Of a stretch of DNA of 64,000 nucleotides, positions 7,364 through 16,886 are shown one piece after another (positions within the stretch are counted from its first letter, which is position 1; each line of letters opens with the position of its first letter). The notes under the pieces were generated by a model, which was not told where the DNA came from, made no database searches, and worked only from the letters and a program-made list of their open reading frames with translations. The stretch spans positions 72,456-136,455 of the forward strand of contig JAZDHY010000069.1 in the NCBI GenBank assembly GCA_043805435.1, given 5' to 3'. A program made the translations under genes and the position numbers. Origin of the DNA: JAEXOD01 sp043805435. Lineage in GTDB: Bacteria; Bacteroidota; Ignavibacteria; Ignavibacteriales; Melioribacteraceae.

Positions 7364-8730
7364 TATTTTTTCTCCATACTATTATTTGTTGCGGCCAATT
7401 CTTTTTTACCTTCCGGTACAACACTTAACAAAACACGTGCATCATTTTTTAAATACGTTTGTGCAATAGTTTGTATATCACTTACCGAAAATGCTCTGTA
7501 TCTGGAAATACTTTCGTTAAAATAATCAGGGTTTCCGGTATAAAAATAATATTCATTTAATAAATCACCTTTACCGCCAAAACCGCCAACCATTTCAAGA
7601 TTGTCTAAAAAACGTGCTTCAAACTGATTAACAGCTCTGTTTAACTCACGCAAAGTTGGGGGTTCTTTTTTTAATTTATCAATTTCAGCTTGAATAACAT
7701 TTTTAAGTTCTGTTAAAGTATGTCCTTCGCGTGCGGTTGCAATTATCATAAAACTTGAACACAATTTTTGATTATCCTGAAATGCTTCCACGTCTTGGGC
7801 AATCTGCATTTCGTAAACCAATTTTTGATACAATCTCGAGTTTTTTCCGCCGGCTAAAATATTAGCTAAAATTTCCAATTCACCGTCACCGGGTAAATAT
7901 TTTGCGGGTGTCAGCCATGTCATATATAAACGGGGCAATTGTACTTTGTCTTCCAAAACAACAATTTTTTCTTCTGTCAATTTTGCTATTGGTGCATCAA
8001 TTGGCGGAACCGGTTTTCCTGCAGGAATTTGGCCAAACCATTTTTCAACAAGTTTAATCGTCTCTTTAGGATTTATATCACCGGCAATAGATAAACTTGC
8101 ATTATTGGGTGCGTAATAAGTATTAAAAAATCCAACAACATCATCAAACGTAGCTGCATTTAAGTCGTCCATAGAACCAATTGTTGTCCAGCTGTAAGGA
8201 TGTCCTTTGGGATATAAAGTTTTAGCTAAATTTTCCCAAACCAAACCGTAAGGCTGGTTATCGTAACTTTCTCTTTTTTCATTTTTAACAATAGACCTTT
8301 GTCCGTCAACTGTCTCAGGGGTCATAGAAGCAGTTAAAAATCCCATTCTGTCCGAATCTAAAAACAACGCCAGTTCTAAAGCGTTTGAAGGCACATTTTC
8401 CCAATAATTTGTACGGTCGTTGCTTGTAGAACCGTTATTTTCACCGCCAACGGATTCAAGCCATTCGTCAAACTTGCCTTCGGGAACGTTTTTTGAACCT
8501 TCAAACATTAAATGTTCAAACAAATGTGCAAATCCCGTACGACCGACTTTTTCGTTTGCCGAACCTACATGATACCACATATTTACGCTTACCATTGGAA
8601 TAGAATGGTCTTCGTGCAACAATACATTTAATCCGTTTGGCAGTACATAACGCGTATAGGGTACATTAATTTGAGTAATTTGTCCTATAATTGCACTACA
8701 CAAAAAAAACAGTGTTACATATAATTTCAT
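7363..8730 (-). CDS. M16 family zinc metallopeptidase, catalytic subunit
   Basis: The 455-aa protein has a signal peptide (MKLYVTLFFLCSAIIGQ) and the inverted zinc motif HLFEH at residues 69-73, with Glu151 (VKNEKRES) at the spacing expected for the third ligand. Upstream GFAH and downstream MFEGSKNVPEG and the NDRTNYWE region are typical of processing-peptidase-like M16B enzymes. It is the first gene of a two-gene operon with the non-catalytic homologue. The 255-bp gap to the divergent propeller gene should hold its promoter, but I could not place one with confidence. Confidence 0.93.
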   Translation of the reverse strand: MKLYVTLFFLCSAIIGQITQINVPYTRYVLPNGLNVLLHEDHSIPMVSVNMWYHVGSANEKVGRTGFAHLFEHLMFEGSKNVPEGKFDEWLESVGGENNGSTSNDRTNYWENVPSNALELALFLDSDRMGFLTASMTPETVDGQRSIVKNEKRESYDNQPYGLVWENLAKTLYPKGHPYSWTTIGSMDDLNAATFDDVVGFFNTYYAPNNASLSIAGDINPKETIKLVEKWFGQIPAGKPVPPIDAPIAKLTEEKIVVLEDKVQLPRLYMTWLTPAKYLPGDGELEILANILAGGKNSRLYQKLVYEMQIAQDVEAFQDNQKLCSSFMIIATAREGHTLTELKNVIQAEIDKLKKEPPTLRELNRAVNQFEARFLDNLEMVGGFGGKGDLLNEYYFYTGNPDYFNESISRYRAFSVSDIQTIAQTYLKNDARVLLSVVPEGKKELAATNNSMEKK

Positions 8731-8884
8731 TTTCCACCTTTTAAATAATAAAAAATAGCATATTAATTAGACGCACTTTACTAAAGAAAGTTTTCAATAT
8801 TTCTAAAATTAAGCATTTTTACTGAAATTTCAGCAAGGTTGGTGGTGAAATATTAATTAACCATAATGATTAATGAATTATATA

Positions 8885-8913
8885 TTGACTTTACTTTTTG
8901 TTTTTAATAAATT
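8885..8913 (+). promoter_or_regulatory. Possible sigma70-type promoter for the secreted propeller gene
   Basis: TTGACT (8885-8890), 17 nt, then TAAATT (8908-8913) gives canonical spacing and a leader of about 65 nt before ATG 8986. The region is AT-rich, so chance matches are possible. No Bacteroidota TAnnTTTG element fits better. Confidence 0.4.
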
Positions 8914-8985
8914 ATATAAAAGGGTAATTTATTGTACTTAAATTATTTTGGGATTTATATATAATTAAATTTTGGGTGTGATAAA

Positions 8986-11034
8986 ATGGGAAAGTTAAGA
9001 TTTTATTTTGTTTTAAGTTTATTTTTATTCCAATCCGTATGTTATTCGCAATGGGTAAAATTAAATGGTCCTTACGGTGGTAATGCAAAAACAATTATCG
9101 GTTCCGATTTAGGTTTATTTGTTGGATTTGAAGAAGGACATTTTTTTTATTTGCCCATAGGTACTGAAAAATGGCAGGATATGGGGAAACCGAGCATATC
9201 ATTTATTAGTAGTTCAACAATTGTTGATTCTACTTATTATTTTGGAGATATGTATAGAGGAGTGACCAAAACAACAGATTTTGGCAATACATGGGCAAGA
9301 ATTACAAGTGTTTTACCTTCCAAAGATGTTTATGCAATTACATCGAAAGATTCATTAATTTTAGCTGGAACATACGGGCATGGATTGTTCATATCAAGAG
9401 ATAAAGGAGCTAATTGGGAACAAACGATAAACGGATTGGAAACTGATTATTTTTGGTCAATCGGAATTTTTGATAAAGCAATTTATGTATATAGCAGTTA
9501 TGGTATTTATTATTCAACTGATAAAGGGTATACTTGGATTAAACCCACTTATCAAGCGATGACGGAGTTAATATATACATTTGAAAAAGTAGGTGAAAGA
9601 ATTTTTGTGGCAGGTTGGAATGGTGTATTTGTTTCTTCAAATTATGGACAAACATGGAATAGCACAAACAATAGCATCTTTACAGGGAAAAGAGTAGTTG
9701 CCCTTTGTTCTGTAGGTACTTCACTTTTTGCCGCAACGGGAAATTATGGAATTTATAAATCAACCGATTTTGGTAATACGTGGATAAACGTTAATAGTAC
9801 CCTAATTAGTTGTGCTGTTAATGGAATATATGCACGAGATGGGGTTATATATGCTGCTACCACAGGAGCCGGAGTATTAAAATCATATAATTTAGGCAAA
9901 ACTTGGGAACCCTACAATAATAGCTTTGGTACAGTAGACGTAAATGATATTGAAACATTTAAAAATAAAATATTTGTAACAACAAATGGACGAGGTTTAT
10001 GTTATACTTCCGATTTTGGTGAAAACTGGATACAAAGCGGATATACAACTCCATTTGGAAATGTAAGAGACCTTGAAAAAACCAGTTCAATTCTTTTCTC
10101 GTCGGGTTATTTTGGTTTATATTGTTTAAAAGATACAAGCACAACGTGGGAGAACATTAGTACAGAAAAATTTTTCGATTTTATTGCAGTCAATAATAAT
10201 TTATTTGCTATTATCCGGGATATGGGGTTTTGTACTTCAACCGATAGCGGAAAGACTTGGGCAGCCAAAGGTTTTACCATTGAGCCAAACAATTTAACAA
10301 AACTTAAAGCAGTAAACGGGGTTTTATTTGTAGAAACCTACGTTTATCCTGAGGGTACTATATATAGATCAATTAATAATGGAGAAACCTGGAGTAAAGT
10401 AAACGGATTAAGCTCTTTTAATGAATTTGCTTTATTTGAAAATAAAATTTATGCAGCTACAGGATATGGTATTGGTATTTCTACAAACAAAGGAAGCACA
10501 TGGACAATTGATAACAGGATTATAGGGAATACAATTTTTGCTTATGGAAATGATCTATTTGTAGGTTCAACCGAAGGAAAAATTTACAGATATAATAAAA
10601 ATAACAGTTGGGATCTTATCTCTAACGATTTGTTGCCAACCAATTCATCAGTTGTTAAAATGCAGGTTTTTGAGGACTTCCTTTTTGTGGGATTGGAAAA
10701 CTCCGGTGCGTATAAATGTTCTTTATCGGAGATTCTAACTTCGGTTGATGAAAATATTGAAGAAATACCAACAACGTTTGAATTAGCTCAAAATTATCCT
10801 AATCCGTTTAATCCAAGTACAACTATTTTGTTTAGTTTACTAACAAAAGAATTTGTTACATTAAAAATTTATGACGTTTTAGGAAAAGAAATTATTACTT
10901 TAGTAAACGAAGAACTTAACGCAGGCAAACACTCCAAACAATGGAATGCCGAAGGTTTAAGCAGTGGAATTTATTTTTGCAATTTGAAAGCCGGTAATAA
11001 CTCAAGTATAAAAAAAATGATATTACTAAAGTAA
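8986..11034 (+). CDS. Secreted BNR/sortilin-type beta-propeller protein with T9SS sorting tail
   Basis: The 682-aa protein has a signal peptide (MGKLRFYFVLSLFLFQSVCYS). A series of repeats each carry a TDFGNTW- or S.D.G.TW-type Asp-box (TTDFGNTW, SRDKGANW, STDKGYTW, SSNYGQTW, STDFGNTW, STDSGKTW), so it folds as one or two propellers. The final ~80 residues are a type A sorting domain: NYPNPFNPSTTI, then VTLKIYDVLGKEI, ELNAGKH, SGIYF and KKMILLK. This predicts export by Sec, then by type IX secretion to the cell surface or medium. The ligand is unknown. It stands alone between a divergent peptidase operon and a convergent copper-chaperone pair, and ends at a bidirectional terminator. Confidence 0.9.
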   Translation: MGKLRFYFVLSLFLFQSVCYSQWVKLNGPYGGNAKTIIGSDLGLFVGFEEGHFFYLPIGTEKWQDMGKPSISFISSSTIVDSTYYFGDMYRGVTKTTDFGNTWARITSVLPSKDVYAITSKDSLILAGTYGHGLFISRDKGANWEQTINGLETDYFWSIGIFDKAIYVYSSYGIYYSTDKGYTWIKPTYQAMTELIYTFEKVGERIFVAGWNGVFVSSNYGQTWNSTNNSIFTGKRVVALCSVGTSLFAATGNYGIYKSTDFGNTWINVNSTLISCAVNGIYARDGVIYAATTGAGVLKSYNLGKTWEPYNNSFGTVDVNDIETFKNKIFVTTNGRGLCYTSDFGENWIQSGYTTPFGNVRDLEKTSSILFSSGYFGLYCLKDTSTTWENISTEKFFDFIAVNNNLFAIIRDMGFCTSTDSGKTWAAKGFTIEPNNLTKLKAVNGVLFVETYVYPEGTIYRSINNGETWSKVNGLSSFNEFALFENKIYAATGYGIGISTNKGSTWTIDNRIIGNTIFAYGNDLFVGSTEGKIYRYNKNNSWDLISNDLLPTNSSVVKMQVFEDFLFVGLENSGAYKCSLSEILTSVDENIEEIPTTFELAQNYPNPFNPSTTILFSLLTKEFVTLKIYDVLGKEIITLVNEELNAGKHSKQWNAEGLSSGIYFCNLKAGNNSSIKKMILLK

Positions 11035-11072
11035 TTTTTTTAGGAATTTTTACAATTTGTTTGTTTATTCAA

Positions 11073-11113
11073 AAAAAAGCCGCAAATAATTTTGTCTATT
11101 TACGGCTTTTTAA
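11073..11113. terminator. Bidirectional intrinsic terminator
   Basis: AAAAGCCGCAAATA pairs with TATTTACGGCTTTT with one C/A mismatch and a short loop (ATTTTGTC). A-runs on the left and T-runs on the right let it work for the plus-strand propeller gene and the minus-strand copper genes. Confidence 0.75.
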
Positions 11114-11120
11114 TATCTTT

Positions 11121-11157
11121 AATTAAAAATTAAGAATTAAGAATTAAGAATTAAAAA
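11121..11157. repeat. Short AT-rich tandem heptamer repeat
   Basis: Three consecutive AATTAAG units flanked by AATTAAAAATTA sit between the terminator and the stop of the PCu(A)C gene. A comparable ATTCAAAATT-rich stretch is at 5871-5905, again between a terminator and a gene end. No function is evident. Confidence 0.5.
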
Positions 11158-11589
11158 TTATTTCTTCAACATCTCTTTAACTTCAGCTTTAACTTTAATT
11201 TCTCCGGCATTTTTAAACTTAAAGGTTATATCCTTTTTATCGCCTGTTTTTAAGTCTTCGGTTAATTTAATTAGCATAATATGGTAACTTCTCGGTTTAA
11301 GTTCCAATGTGGATTTTGCTTTAATTTTTAAGGAATTCACTTCCCTCATCCCCATCATATCATCAGCTTTTTTAAATGTTTCATGAACTTCAACAACTTC
11401 GGCAAAATTGCAGGCTGCGCCTAACAGCTCTTCATCTATATCACCGGTGTTTTTTATTGTAACAAACAAACCGGTATTCATTCCCGTACTTGCCGTTCTA
11501 ATCCAAACATTATCTATTTTTATGTTTTTATCGGCTTGTATAAAACCAAAGCTTAAAAACAAAACTGCTATTAATAACAAATTTTTCAT
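11158..11589 (-). CDS. Periplasmic copper chaperone, PCu(A)C family
   Basis: Start set at ATG 11589, 7 nt after AAGGA; a TTG-initiated frame five codons longer merges with that ribosome site. The 143-aa product has a signal peptide ending near FIQA. Copper ligands match the family pattern: His69, Met81, then 21 residues to His103 and Met105 (YHIM). The protein delivers Cu(I) to the CuA site of cytochrome c oxidase, working with Sco proteins. Its upstream neighbour is exactly a Sco homologue, with only a short gap between them, so the pair forms a CuA-assembly operon. Confidence 0.93.
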   Translation of the reverse strand: MKNLLLIAVLFLSFGFIQADKNIKIDNVWIRTASTGMNTGLFVTIKNTGDIDEELLGAACNFAEVVEVHETFKKADDMMGMREVNSLKIKAKSTLELKPRSYHIMLIKLTEDLKTGDKKDITFKFKNAGEIKVKAEVKEMLKK

Positions 11590-11604
11590 TTTTATATCCT
11601 TCAA

Positions 11605-12192
11605 TTATTTTATTAGTGTTTTAATATCTTTAACAATTTCTTCAATGTCCACTCCGCTGCCAATATATTTTTTCCTCAAATTAAGGTCTTCATCATATAA
11701 TGATATTCTATCTGTATGCACGTAAAAATACATTTTTTTACCGTCTTTTGTAACTGTAGAATCGTTTGGAATTGCTACAACCCCAACTCTTTTTATCAAG
11801 TTTTTGATAACTTCTTTTGTGCCTGTATAAAAAGTCCAATTACTTGTATCAAAATTTCGCAATTTAATATAACTTCTCAGTCTAAACGGAGTATCATTAT
11901 CAGGGTCAAAACTTATAGCCGCAAATTGTACGTTTTTAATATTTTCTTGTTTTATACGCTGCTGCACCAAACGCATATTATTTGTTGTAATTGGACAAAT
12001 ATCCGGGCAGTTTGTAAAAATATAAGAAACAACTAAAATTTTCCCTTTATATATTTGAGGGTAATTAACATCTGTGCTATCCTGATTAATAAGGCTGTAC
12101 CTTTCCTTTGAAATATTATCCTCAACCGGAGGTGAGTTTTGACAACCCATTAAAGCAGCTATTATAAAAATATAATATATAAGTTTAATCAT
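11605..12192 (-). CDS. SCO1/SenC family copper-binding thioredoxin-like lipoprotein
   Basis: A short N-terminal hydrophobic segment ends in a lipobox (AALMGC, Cys17), so the protein is membrane-anchored outside the cytoplasm. The thioredoxin-like fold carries the CPDICP motif (Cys62, Cys66) and the distal copper ligand His159 (YFYVHTDRI). At 195 aa it has normal family length. Sco proteins reduce and/or metallate the CuA centre of cytochrome oxidase. It is first in an operon with the PCu(A)C gene, whose ATG follows 15 nt after this stop. The presence of both suggests an aa3- or similar CuA-type terminal oxidase elsewhere in the genome. Confidence 0.95.
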   Translation of the reverse strand: MIKLIYYIFIIAALMGCQNSPPVEDNISKERYSLINQDSTDVNYPQIYKGKILVVSYIFTNCPDICPITTNNMRLVQQRIKQENIKNVQFAAISFDPDNDTPFRLRSYIKLRNFDTSNWTFYTGTKEVIKNLIKRVGVVAIPNDSTVTKDGKKMYFYVHTDRISLYDEDLNLRKKYIGSGVDIEEIVKDIKTLIK

Positions 12193-12286
12193 ATAATTCT
12201 CTTTATTAAAAAATCAATTTATTTATATAACAAAAATGTGTTCAATTTTCATTATATTTAAAAATTACAAACAAATTTATAGTTTT

Positions 12287-12718
12287 ATGTCAATATTAGA
12301 TAAACAAAAAGAATTAATAAAAAAGTTCGAGAATTTAACCGATTGGGAAGAAAAATATACTTTGATAATTCAATTTGGCAAACAAATGCCAGCTTTTCCC
12401 GAAGAACTAAAGGTTGATAAAAATAAAATAGAAGGCTGTCAAAGCCAAGTATGGATAAATGCAAAATTAATAGACGGAAAAGTGATTTTTTCGGCCGATA
12501 GCGATGCTATGATTGTAAAAGGTTTAATTGCAATTTTAATTGATGTTTATTCAAATCAAACTCCAAACGATATTTTATCTTCACCACCCGATTTTTTAAA
12601 AACAATTGGAATTGATAATCATTTATCCCCAACTCGTAAAAACGGTTTAGGGGCAATGTTAAAACAAATTCAATTATTTGCCTTTGCATTTAAGTCGTTA
12701 AGTAAAAATCAGGGATAA
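12287..12718 (+). CDS. sufE: SufE family cysteine-desulfurase sulfur acceptor
   Basis: I start at ATG 12287 (MSILDKQKELIKKFENL), which matches SufE N-termini. A longer frame from 12236 adds a hydrophobic leader without homology. The 143-aa product has the acceptor cysteine at 51 in EGCQSQVW, the hallmark of SufE/CsdE. SufE takes persulfide from SufS and passes it to the SufBCD Fe-S scaffold in the cytoplasm. No other suf genes are in view. It stands singly ahead of the two-component system, with a 34-nt gap. Confidence 0.95.
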   Translation: MSILDKQKELIKKFENLTDWEEKYTLIIQFGKQMPAFPEELKVDKNKIEGCQSQVWINAKLIDGKVIFSADSDAMIVKGLIAILIDVYSNQTPNDILSSPPDFLKTIGIDNHLSPTRKNGLGAMLKQIQLFAFAFKSLSKNQG

Positions 12719-12752
12719 ACAAAAATTTTTTCTTTAAGTAAATTATAGATTA

Positions 12753-14774
12753 TTGAAAAAGATAATAAAAAAAAGCCTTATTATTCAGCCGCTTAGCCTG
12801 CTGTTCATTTTTTTTACTTTAGCTTTATTAATTATAGCTTCTTTTTTATTGGAGTATTATCAAAGCAAGGGTGAATTTAATGAATTAATGAAATCTCAAA
12901 CGCATGCTTTGCTGGAAACCACAACTATTTCACTTCAAAACGCATTAATAACAGGTCAGGAAGTTGATGAACAGCTGGCAAAAAGACTTCTTAACAATGC
13001 TGTTTTTATTAAAATATTACTTGAAGACGGAAAAATTAACAACTTGCTGCTAAAACGTTTAGCAAAAGAAAATGAGATATTCCGAATTAATATTTTTAAT
13101 GCTCTTGGAGAAAAGATTTATTCAAGCTATCCCGAAACAATTAACAAAGATAATCAACAAGGGCCAATTGAAGCATTATACCCCATATTTGAAGGTTTAA
13201 CCGATACGTTAATTATTGGTTTAAGAGAGGCGCAACAAAAAAACGAATACAGATATATTGTAGGCCTTTCTACCAAAAACGATGGTGCAATTGTTTTGGT
13301 TTTGGAGGCGGATAAAATATTTAACTTTAGAAAAAAATTGGGCTTTGGGATATTATTAAAAAATTTAACCCAAGAGCCAAAAATTATTTATTCTGTGTTG
13401 CAAGACACTTCCGGTTTTATTGCTGCAAGCGGTAAATATGGCACTCTGGAAGATATAAACGAATCGGAATTTTTAACCGGTGCTTTGACAGCAAAAGACT
13501 TTGCTTGGCGTTTATTTGAAAACGATACTTTAAAAGTTTTTGAAGCTGTAAAACCTTTTATTATTAACGGTAATTTGGCCGGTTTGTTACGCATTGGAAT
13601 TTCATTGGAAACACTTCAGGCAATTAAACATAAACTTTTAACCCGTCTTGCTATTTCCGGAATTATTTTGATAATTATTGCCTTTGTTGTTATTTCATTT
13701 ATTTTTGCAAATCAAAACATTAATCTGCTAAAAAAACAATATAGTGCCGTTGAAACTTATTCCGAAAAGATATTATTAAATGTTAACGATGCAATTTTTG
13801 TTTTAACAAAAGATAAAATAATTAAATCGGCCAATAAGCGCGGAAATATTTTATTTGCCGAAACCAACTTAATTGGAAAACCTATTGATGAACTAATTAA
13901 GGACAGCTTGCTGCAAAAACTTTTTGATGAAAATTTATCTTCAACACAAATTACTTACAAAAAAGAGAATTTGCGAAAGGTTTTTATAATTTCTAAAAGT
14001 AGTTTTACCGATGAAAATAACAATATAAATTATATTTTGGTTTTTAACGATTTAACGGAACAAAAGATTTTAGAAGAAAAAATTGAACGCCAGGAACGGC
14101 TTGCTGCAATGGGTGAACTTGCCAGCGGCGTAGCTCACGAAATCCGCAATCCATTAAATACAATAGGTACAATTACGCAGCAGCTTGGCAAGGATTTTAT
14201 TCCAGCCGAAAACAAAGAAGAGTACATTAATTTAACAAAACTTGTTTATCAAGAAGTTAAACGTATTAATCAAACAATAATAAGTTTTTTAAAGTTTGCC
14301 CGTCCCGAACCTGTTAATCCTTCTGCTTTTTTACTTTCCGAATTAGTTGACCAAATTTATATTCAATATTTGTCATATTTTAAACAAAAAGAGATAAATT
14401 TTAATGTAAATCAAAATTGGGACGGAACTGTAAATTGGGACAAAAATAAAATTCTGCAGGCATTAATGAATTTACTTCAAAATTCGTTTGACGCCACCCC
14501 GCAGAACGGTTCTGTAAAAGTTAACATAACAAATAACCCTAATATAATCGAAGTTATTGTTTCGGATACAGGCCTTGGAATACCTGAAGATAAACTTAGC
14601 AAAATTTTTAATTTGTATTACACAACTAAAGCAAAAGGTACCGGTTTAGGTTTAAGCATAACACAACGAATAATATATCAGCATAATGGTATTATTTCGG
14701 TGGAAAGTAAACAAAACAATGGAACTACATTTTTTATCAAAATTCCAATTAACCCATTTGAAATGCCGAGTTAA
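12753..14774 (+). CDS. Membrane sensor histidine kinase (NtrB-like), partner of the sigma54 regulator
   Basis: The start appears to be TTG at 12753; no ATG lies nearby in frame. The 673-aa protein has a first membrane helix (about 12-33), an extracytoplasmic sensor domain of about 260 residues, a second helix near 296-318, a PAS domain (about 335-440), a HisKA domain with phospho-acceptor His462 (GVAHEIRNPL) and an HATPase domain with N, G1 (DTGLGIP) and G2 (KGTGLGLS) boxes. The response regulator begins 2 nt after the stop, so the pair is an operon and a cognate two-component system. The signal is unknown; the periplasmic domain resembles none I can name. Confidence 0.93.
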   Translation: MKKIIKKSLIIQPLSLLFIFFTLALLIIASFLLEYYQSKGEFNELMKSQTHALLETTTISLQNALITGQEVDEQLAKRLLNNAVFIKILLEDGKINNLLLKRLAKENEIFRINIFNALGEKIYSSYPETINKDNQQGPIEALYPIFEGLTDTLIIGLREAQQKNEYRYIVGLSTKNDGAIVLVLEADKIFNFRKKLGFGILLKNLTQEPKIIYSVLQDTSGFIAASGKYGTLEDINESEFLTGALTAKDFAWRLFENDTLKVFEAVKPFIINGNLAGLLRIGISLETLQAIKHKLLTRLAISGIILIIIAFVVISFIFANQNINLLKKQYSAVETYSEKILLNVNDAIFVLTKDKIIKSANKRGNILFAETNLIGKPIDELIKDSLLQKLFDENLSSTQITYKKENLRKVFIISKSSFTDENNNINYILVFNDLTEQKILEEKIERQERLAAMGELASGVAHEIRNPLNTIGTITQQLGKDFIPAENKEEYINLTKLVYQEVKRINQTIISFLKFARPEPVNPSAFLLSELVDQIYIQYLSYFKQKEINFNVNQNWDGTVNWDKNKILQALMNLLQNSFDATPQNGSVKVNITNNPNIIEVIVSDTGLGIPEDKLSKIFNLYYTTKAKGTGLGLSITQRIIYQHNGIISVESKQNNGTTFFIKIPINPFEMPS

Positions 14775-14776
14775 AA

Positions 14777-16159
14777 ATGAATAATCTTAATGTATTAATT
14801 ATTGATGATGAAGAGTCACAAATACATTCCTTAAAAAGTTTTTTAGCACGCAGAAATTACAATGTTTATACCGCCATCAATGGTATTGAAGGAATAAAAA
14901 TTGTAAACTCTAATCAAATTGACGCTATATTAACCGATTTCCGCATGCCGGAATTGGACGGTTTAGGTGTTTTAAAAAACGCCAAAGAAATTAATCCCGA
15001 AATTGACGTTGTTGTAATGACTGCTTATGGTAATATTGATGATGCTGTAAGTATTATGAAAACCGGTGCATACGATTATTTAACAAAACCGATTGATTTG
15101 GATGAACTTGAAAATACTTTAAACCGGATAAGAGAAAAAAAATTTTTAACGGACGAAAATAAACAATTAAAAGAATTGCTTAAAACAAAATTTAGTTTAG
15201 AAGGTATAATTTCGCAAAGCAAAAACATGGAAGAAGCTGTAAATACTGCGGCACGTGTTGCTTCCAGCAAAGCAACAGTTTTAATATTAGGCGAAAGCGG
15301 TACAGGCAAAGAACTTATTGCCAAAGCTATTCATTATTCAAGCAACAGAAATGACAAACCTTTTATTACGGTTAATGTAGCCTCTTTATCCGATAATTTA
15401 ATTGAAAGCGAATTGTTTGGCCACGAAAAAGGATCTTTTACAGGAGCTGCAACTTCGCGCGCGGGACGGTTTGAAGACGCCGACAACGGAACATTATTTA
15501 TTGACGAAGTTGGTGATATTCCTTTACAAACACAAGTAAAACTTCTTAGAACAATTCAGTTTGGAGAAGTTCAAAGAATTGGCAGCAATAACACTATAAC
15601 CGTTAATGTACGAATTGTTGCCGCAACTCATCGTAATTTAGATGTTATGATTAAAGAGGGCACTTTTAGAGAGGATTTGTATTATCGATTAAACGTCATT
15701 ACTATTAACATTCCGCCGCTGCGCGAAAGGAAAGAAGACATACCGTTACTTGCAAATTATTTTTTGCAAAAATATTCCGCAGTTAACCAAAAAGAGATAA
15801 AAGGAATAACAAATGCGGCAATAGACAAACTAATGAAATTTAATTACCCGGGAAATATTCGCGAACTTGAAAATATCATGGAACGTGCTGTTTTACTTTC
15901 CAGATACGAATATATTGATGCTGCGGATTTACCAACAGCGTTGCTGCAAATTACAGAAAACAAATTGTTGGATCCCAAAAATTTGGAAATAGACTATGAA
16001 AGCAAAGTTAAGGCTTTTGAAATTGAAATAGTAAACGAAGCATTAAAACGCACAAACGGAAACCAAAGCGCAGCTGCAAGAATACTTCAAATTTCAGAGC
16101 GGCATTTACGCTCGCGCTTAGAAAGATTAGGATTAAAGAACCATAACAATAATCTCTAA
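14777..16159 (+). CDS. NtrC-family sigma54-dependent response regulator
   Basis: The receiver domain (1-120) has Asp54 as phosphorylation site (TDFRMPELDG). The AAA+ domain (about 140-380) has Walker A GESGTGKE and Walker B TLFIDEVGDI. The sigma54-contact loop reads GSFTGA rather than the usual GAFTGA, a conservative variant. A Fis-type HTH closes the protein (NQSAAARILQISERHLRSRL). At 460 aa it is complete. It should activate sigma54 promoters in response to the adjacent kinase. No -24/-12 promoter was identified within the neighbouring genes, so its targets probably lie elsewhere. Confidence 0.95.
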   Translation: MNNLNVLIIDDEESQIHSLKSFLARRNYNVYTAINGIEGIKIVNSNQIDAILTDFRMPELDGLGVLKNAKEINPEIDVVVMTAYGNIDDAVSIMKTGAYDYLTKPIDLDELENTLNRIREKKFLTDENKQLKELLKTKFSLEGIISQSKNMEEAVNTAARVASSKATVLILGESGTGKELIAKAIHYSSNRNDKPFITVNVASLSDNLIESELFGHEKGSFTGAATSRAGRFEDADNGTLFIDEVGDIPLQTQVKLLRTIQFGEVQRIGSNNTITVNVRIVAATHRNLDVMIKEGTFREDLYYRLNVITINIPPLRERKEDIPLLANYFLQKYSAVNQKEIKGITNAAIDKLMKFNYPGNIRELENIMERAVLLSRYEYIDAADLPTALLQITENKLLDPKNLEIDYESKVKAFEIEIVNEALKRTNGNQSAAARILQISERHLRSRLERLGLKNHNNNL

Positions 16160-16163
16160 TTTT

Positions 16164-16454
16164 TCAGTAGATATTATTATATTCTCGTAATAGGGTATCT
16201 AAATTTATTTTTTCAACTACTGAATCGATTACTCGTACAATGTGGTTTATGGGAATATATTCATCCCATGATGGTGGAATTAACATTTGTACGCTCTGGT
16301 CATATGACTTAAAATTGTACTTTCGCATGTTTCTCTTTATTTTAATTTTGGGGGAATTATTATTCTGAGATACAAACTCGTTAAAGATGTTTGAAATCAT
16401 TGCTTGATTATCGTTGTTATTACTTGTCTTTTTGTAGCCTTTTTTCATATACAA
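16164..16454 (-). pseudogene. Truncated IS1182-like transposase N-terminus
   Basis: The 96 codons end at TGA after LREYNNIY. The segment FKSYDQSVQMLIPPSWDEYI and PINHIVRVIDSVVEKINLD matches the N-terminal DUF772-type domain of IS1182/IS5-like transposases, which normally continues several hundred residues with a DDE catalytic domain. None of that follows, so the element is cut off at its left side just after the response-regulator gene. To the right lies a terminal-repeat-like sequence at 16564-16578. Confidence 0.7.
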
Positions 16455-16563
16455 ATATTAGCTTTTTCAATGACTTATGCATATTTTTTTGTATTTCTAT
16501 TCCCCGTTTTTTGTTCTTTTATTCCTTGTTTATTATTCCCCCATTAACGCTTTATTTCCCAGC

Positions 16564-16578
16564 ACTTTTGAGACAATC
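16564..16578 (-). mobile_element. Terminal inverted-repeat-like end of the truncated IS
   Basis: ACTTTTGAGACAATC lies about 110 bp upstream of the transposase start, where the IS end should be. The same 15 bases, with their inverse, form the palindrome at 34531-34581. This supports TTGTCTCAAAAG as the element's terminal repeat. Confidence 0.55.
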
Positions 16579-16886
16579 TCTCGGAAAAAACACAGATGTT
16601 ACGTGTTAATGCTGTCTTCGAAAATCAGCGGATGAAAAAGATTGCGTTAAAAACCACTCCGGAAGTGGATGTCGCATAAGTCTGATTTTTGAAATCCTCT
16701 GCTACAATAACCCTCACTCGTTCAATATATAATTAACCCGTAAACTATAATATAATAATATGTTATATAAAAGACATTCCCCTCTCTTTTTAAGAGAGGG
16801 GCAAGGGGTGAGTTCCTTTTTTGTACTTATACGACATCCACCGGAAGAGCAGGCTGTTTGCACCAATGTAAATTCCCCGCCTCGGT
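16579..16886. other. Intergenic region with dispersed repeat hairpin
   Basis: No coding frame is supported. CCCCTCTC (16779-16786) pairs perfectly with GAGAGGGG (16794-16801) around TTTTTAA, then comes CAAGGGGTGAGTTC. The same arrangement appears in reverse orientation at 61689-61755 (GAACTCACCC, CCCCTCT, AGAGGGG), so this is a dispersed repeat family. The hairpin could also end transcription from the activase gene. Confidence 0.5.
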
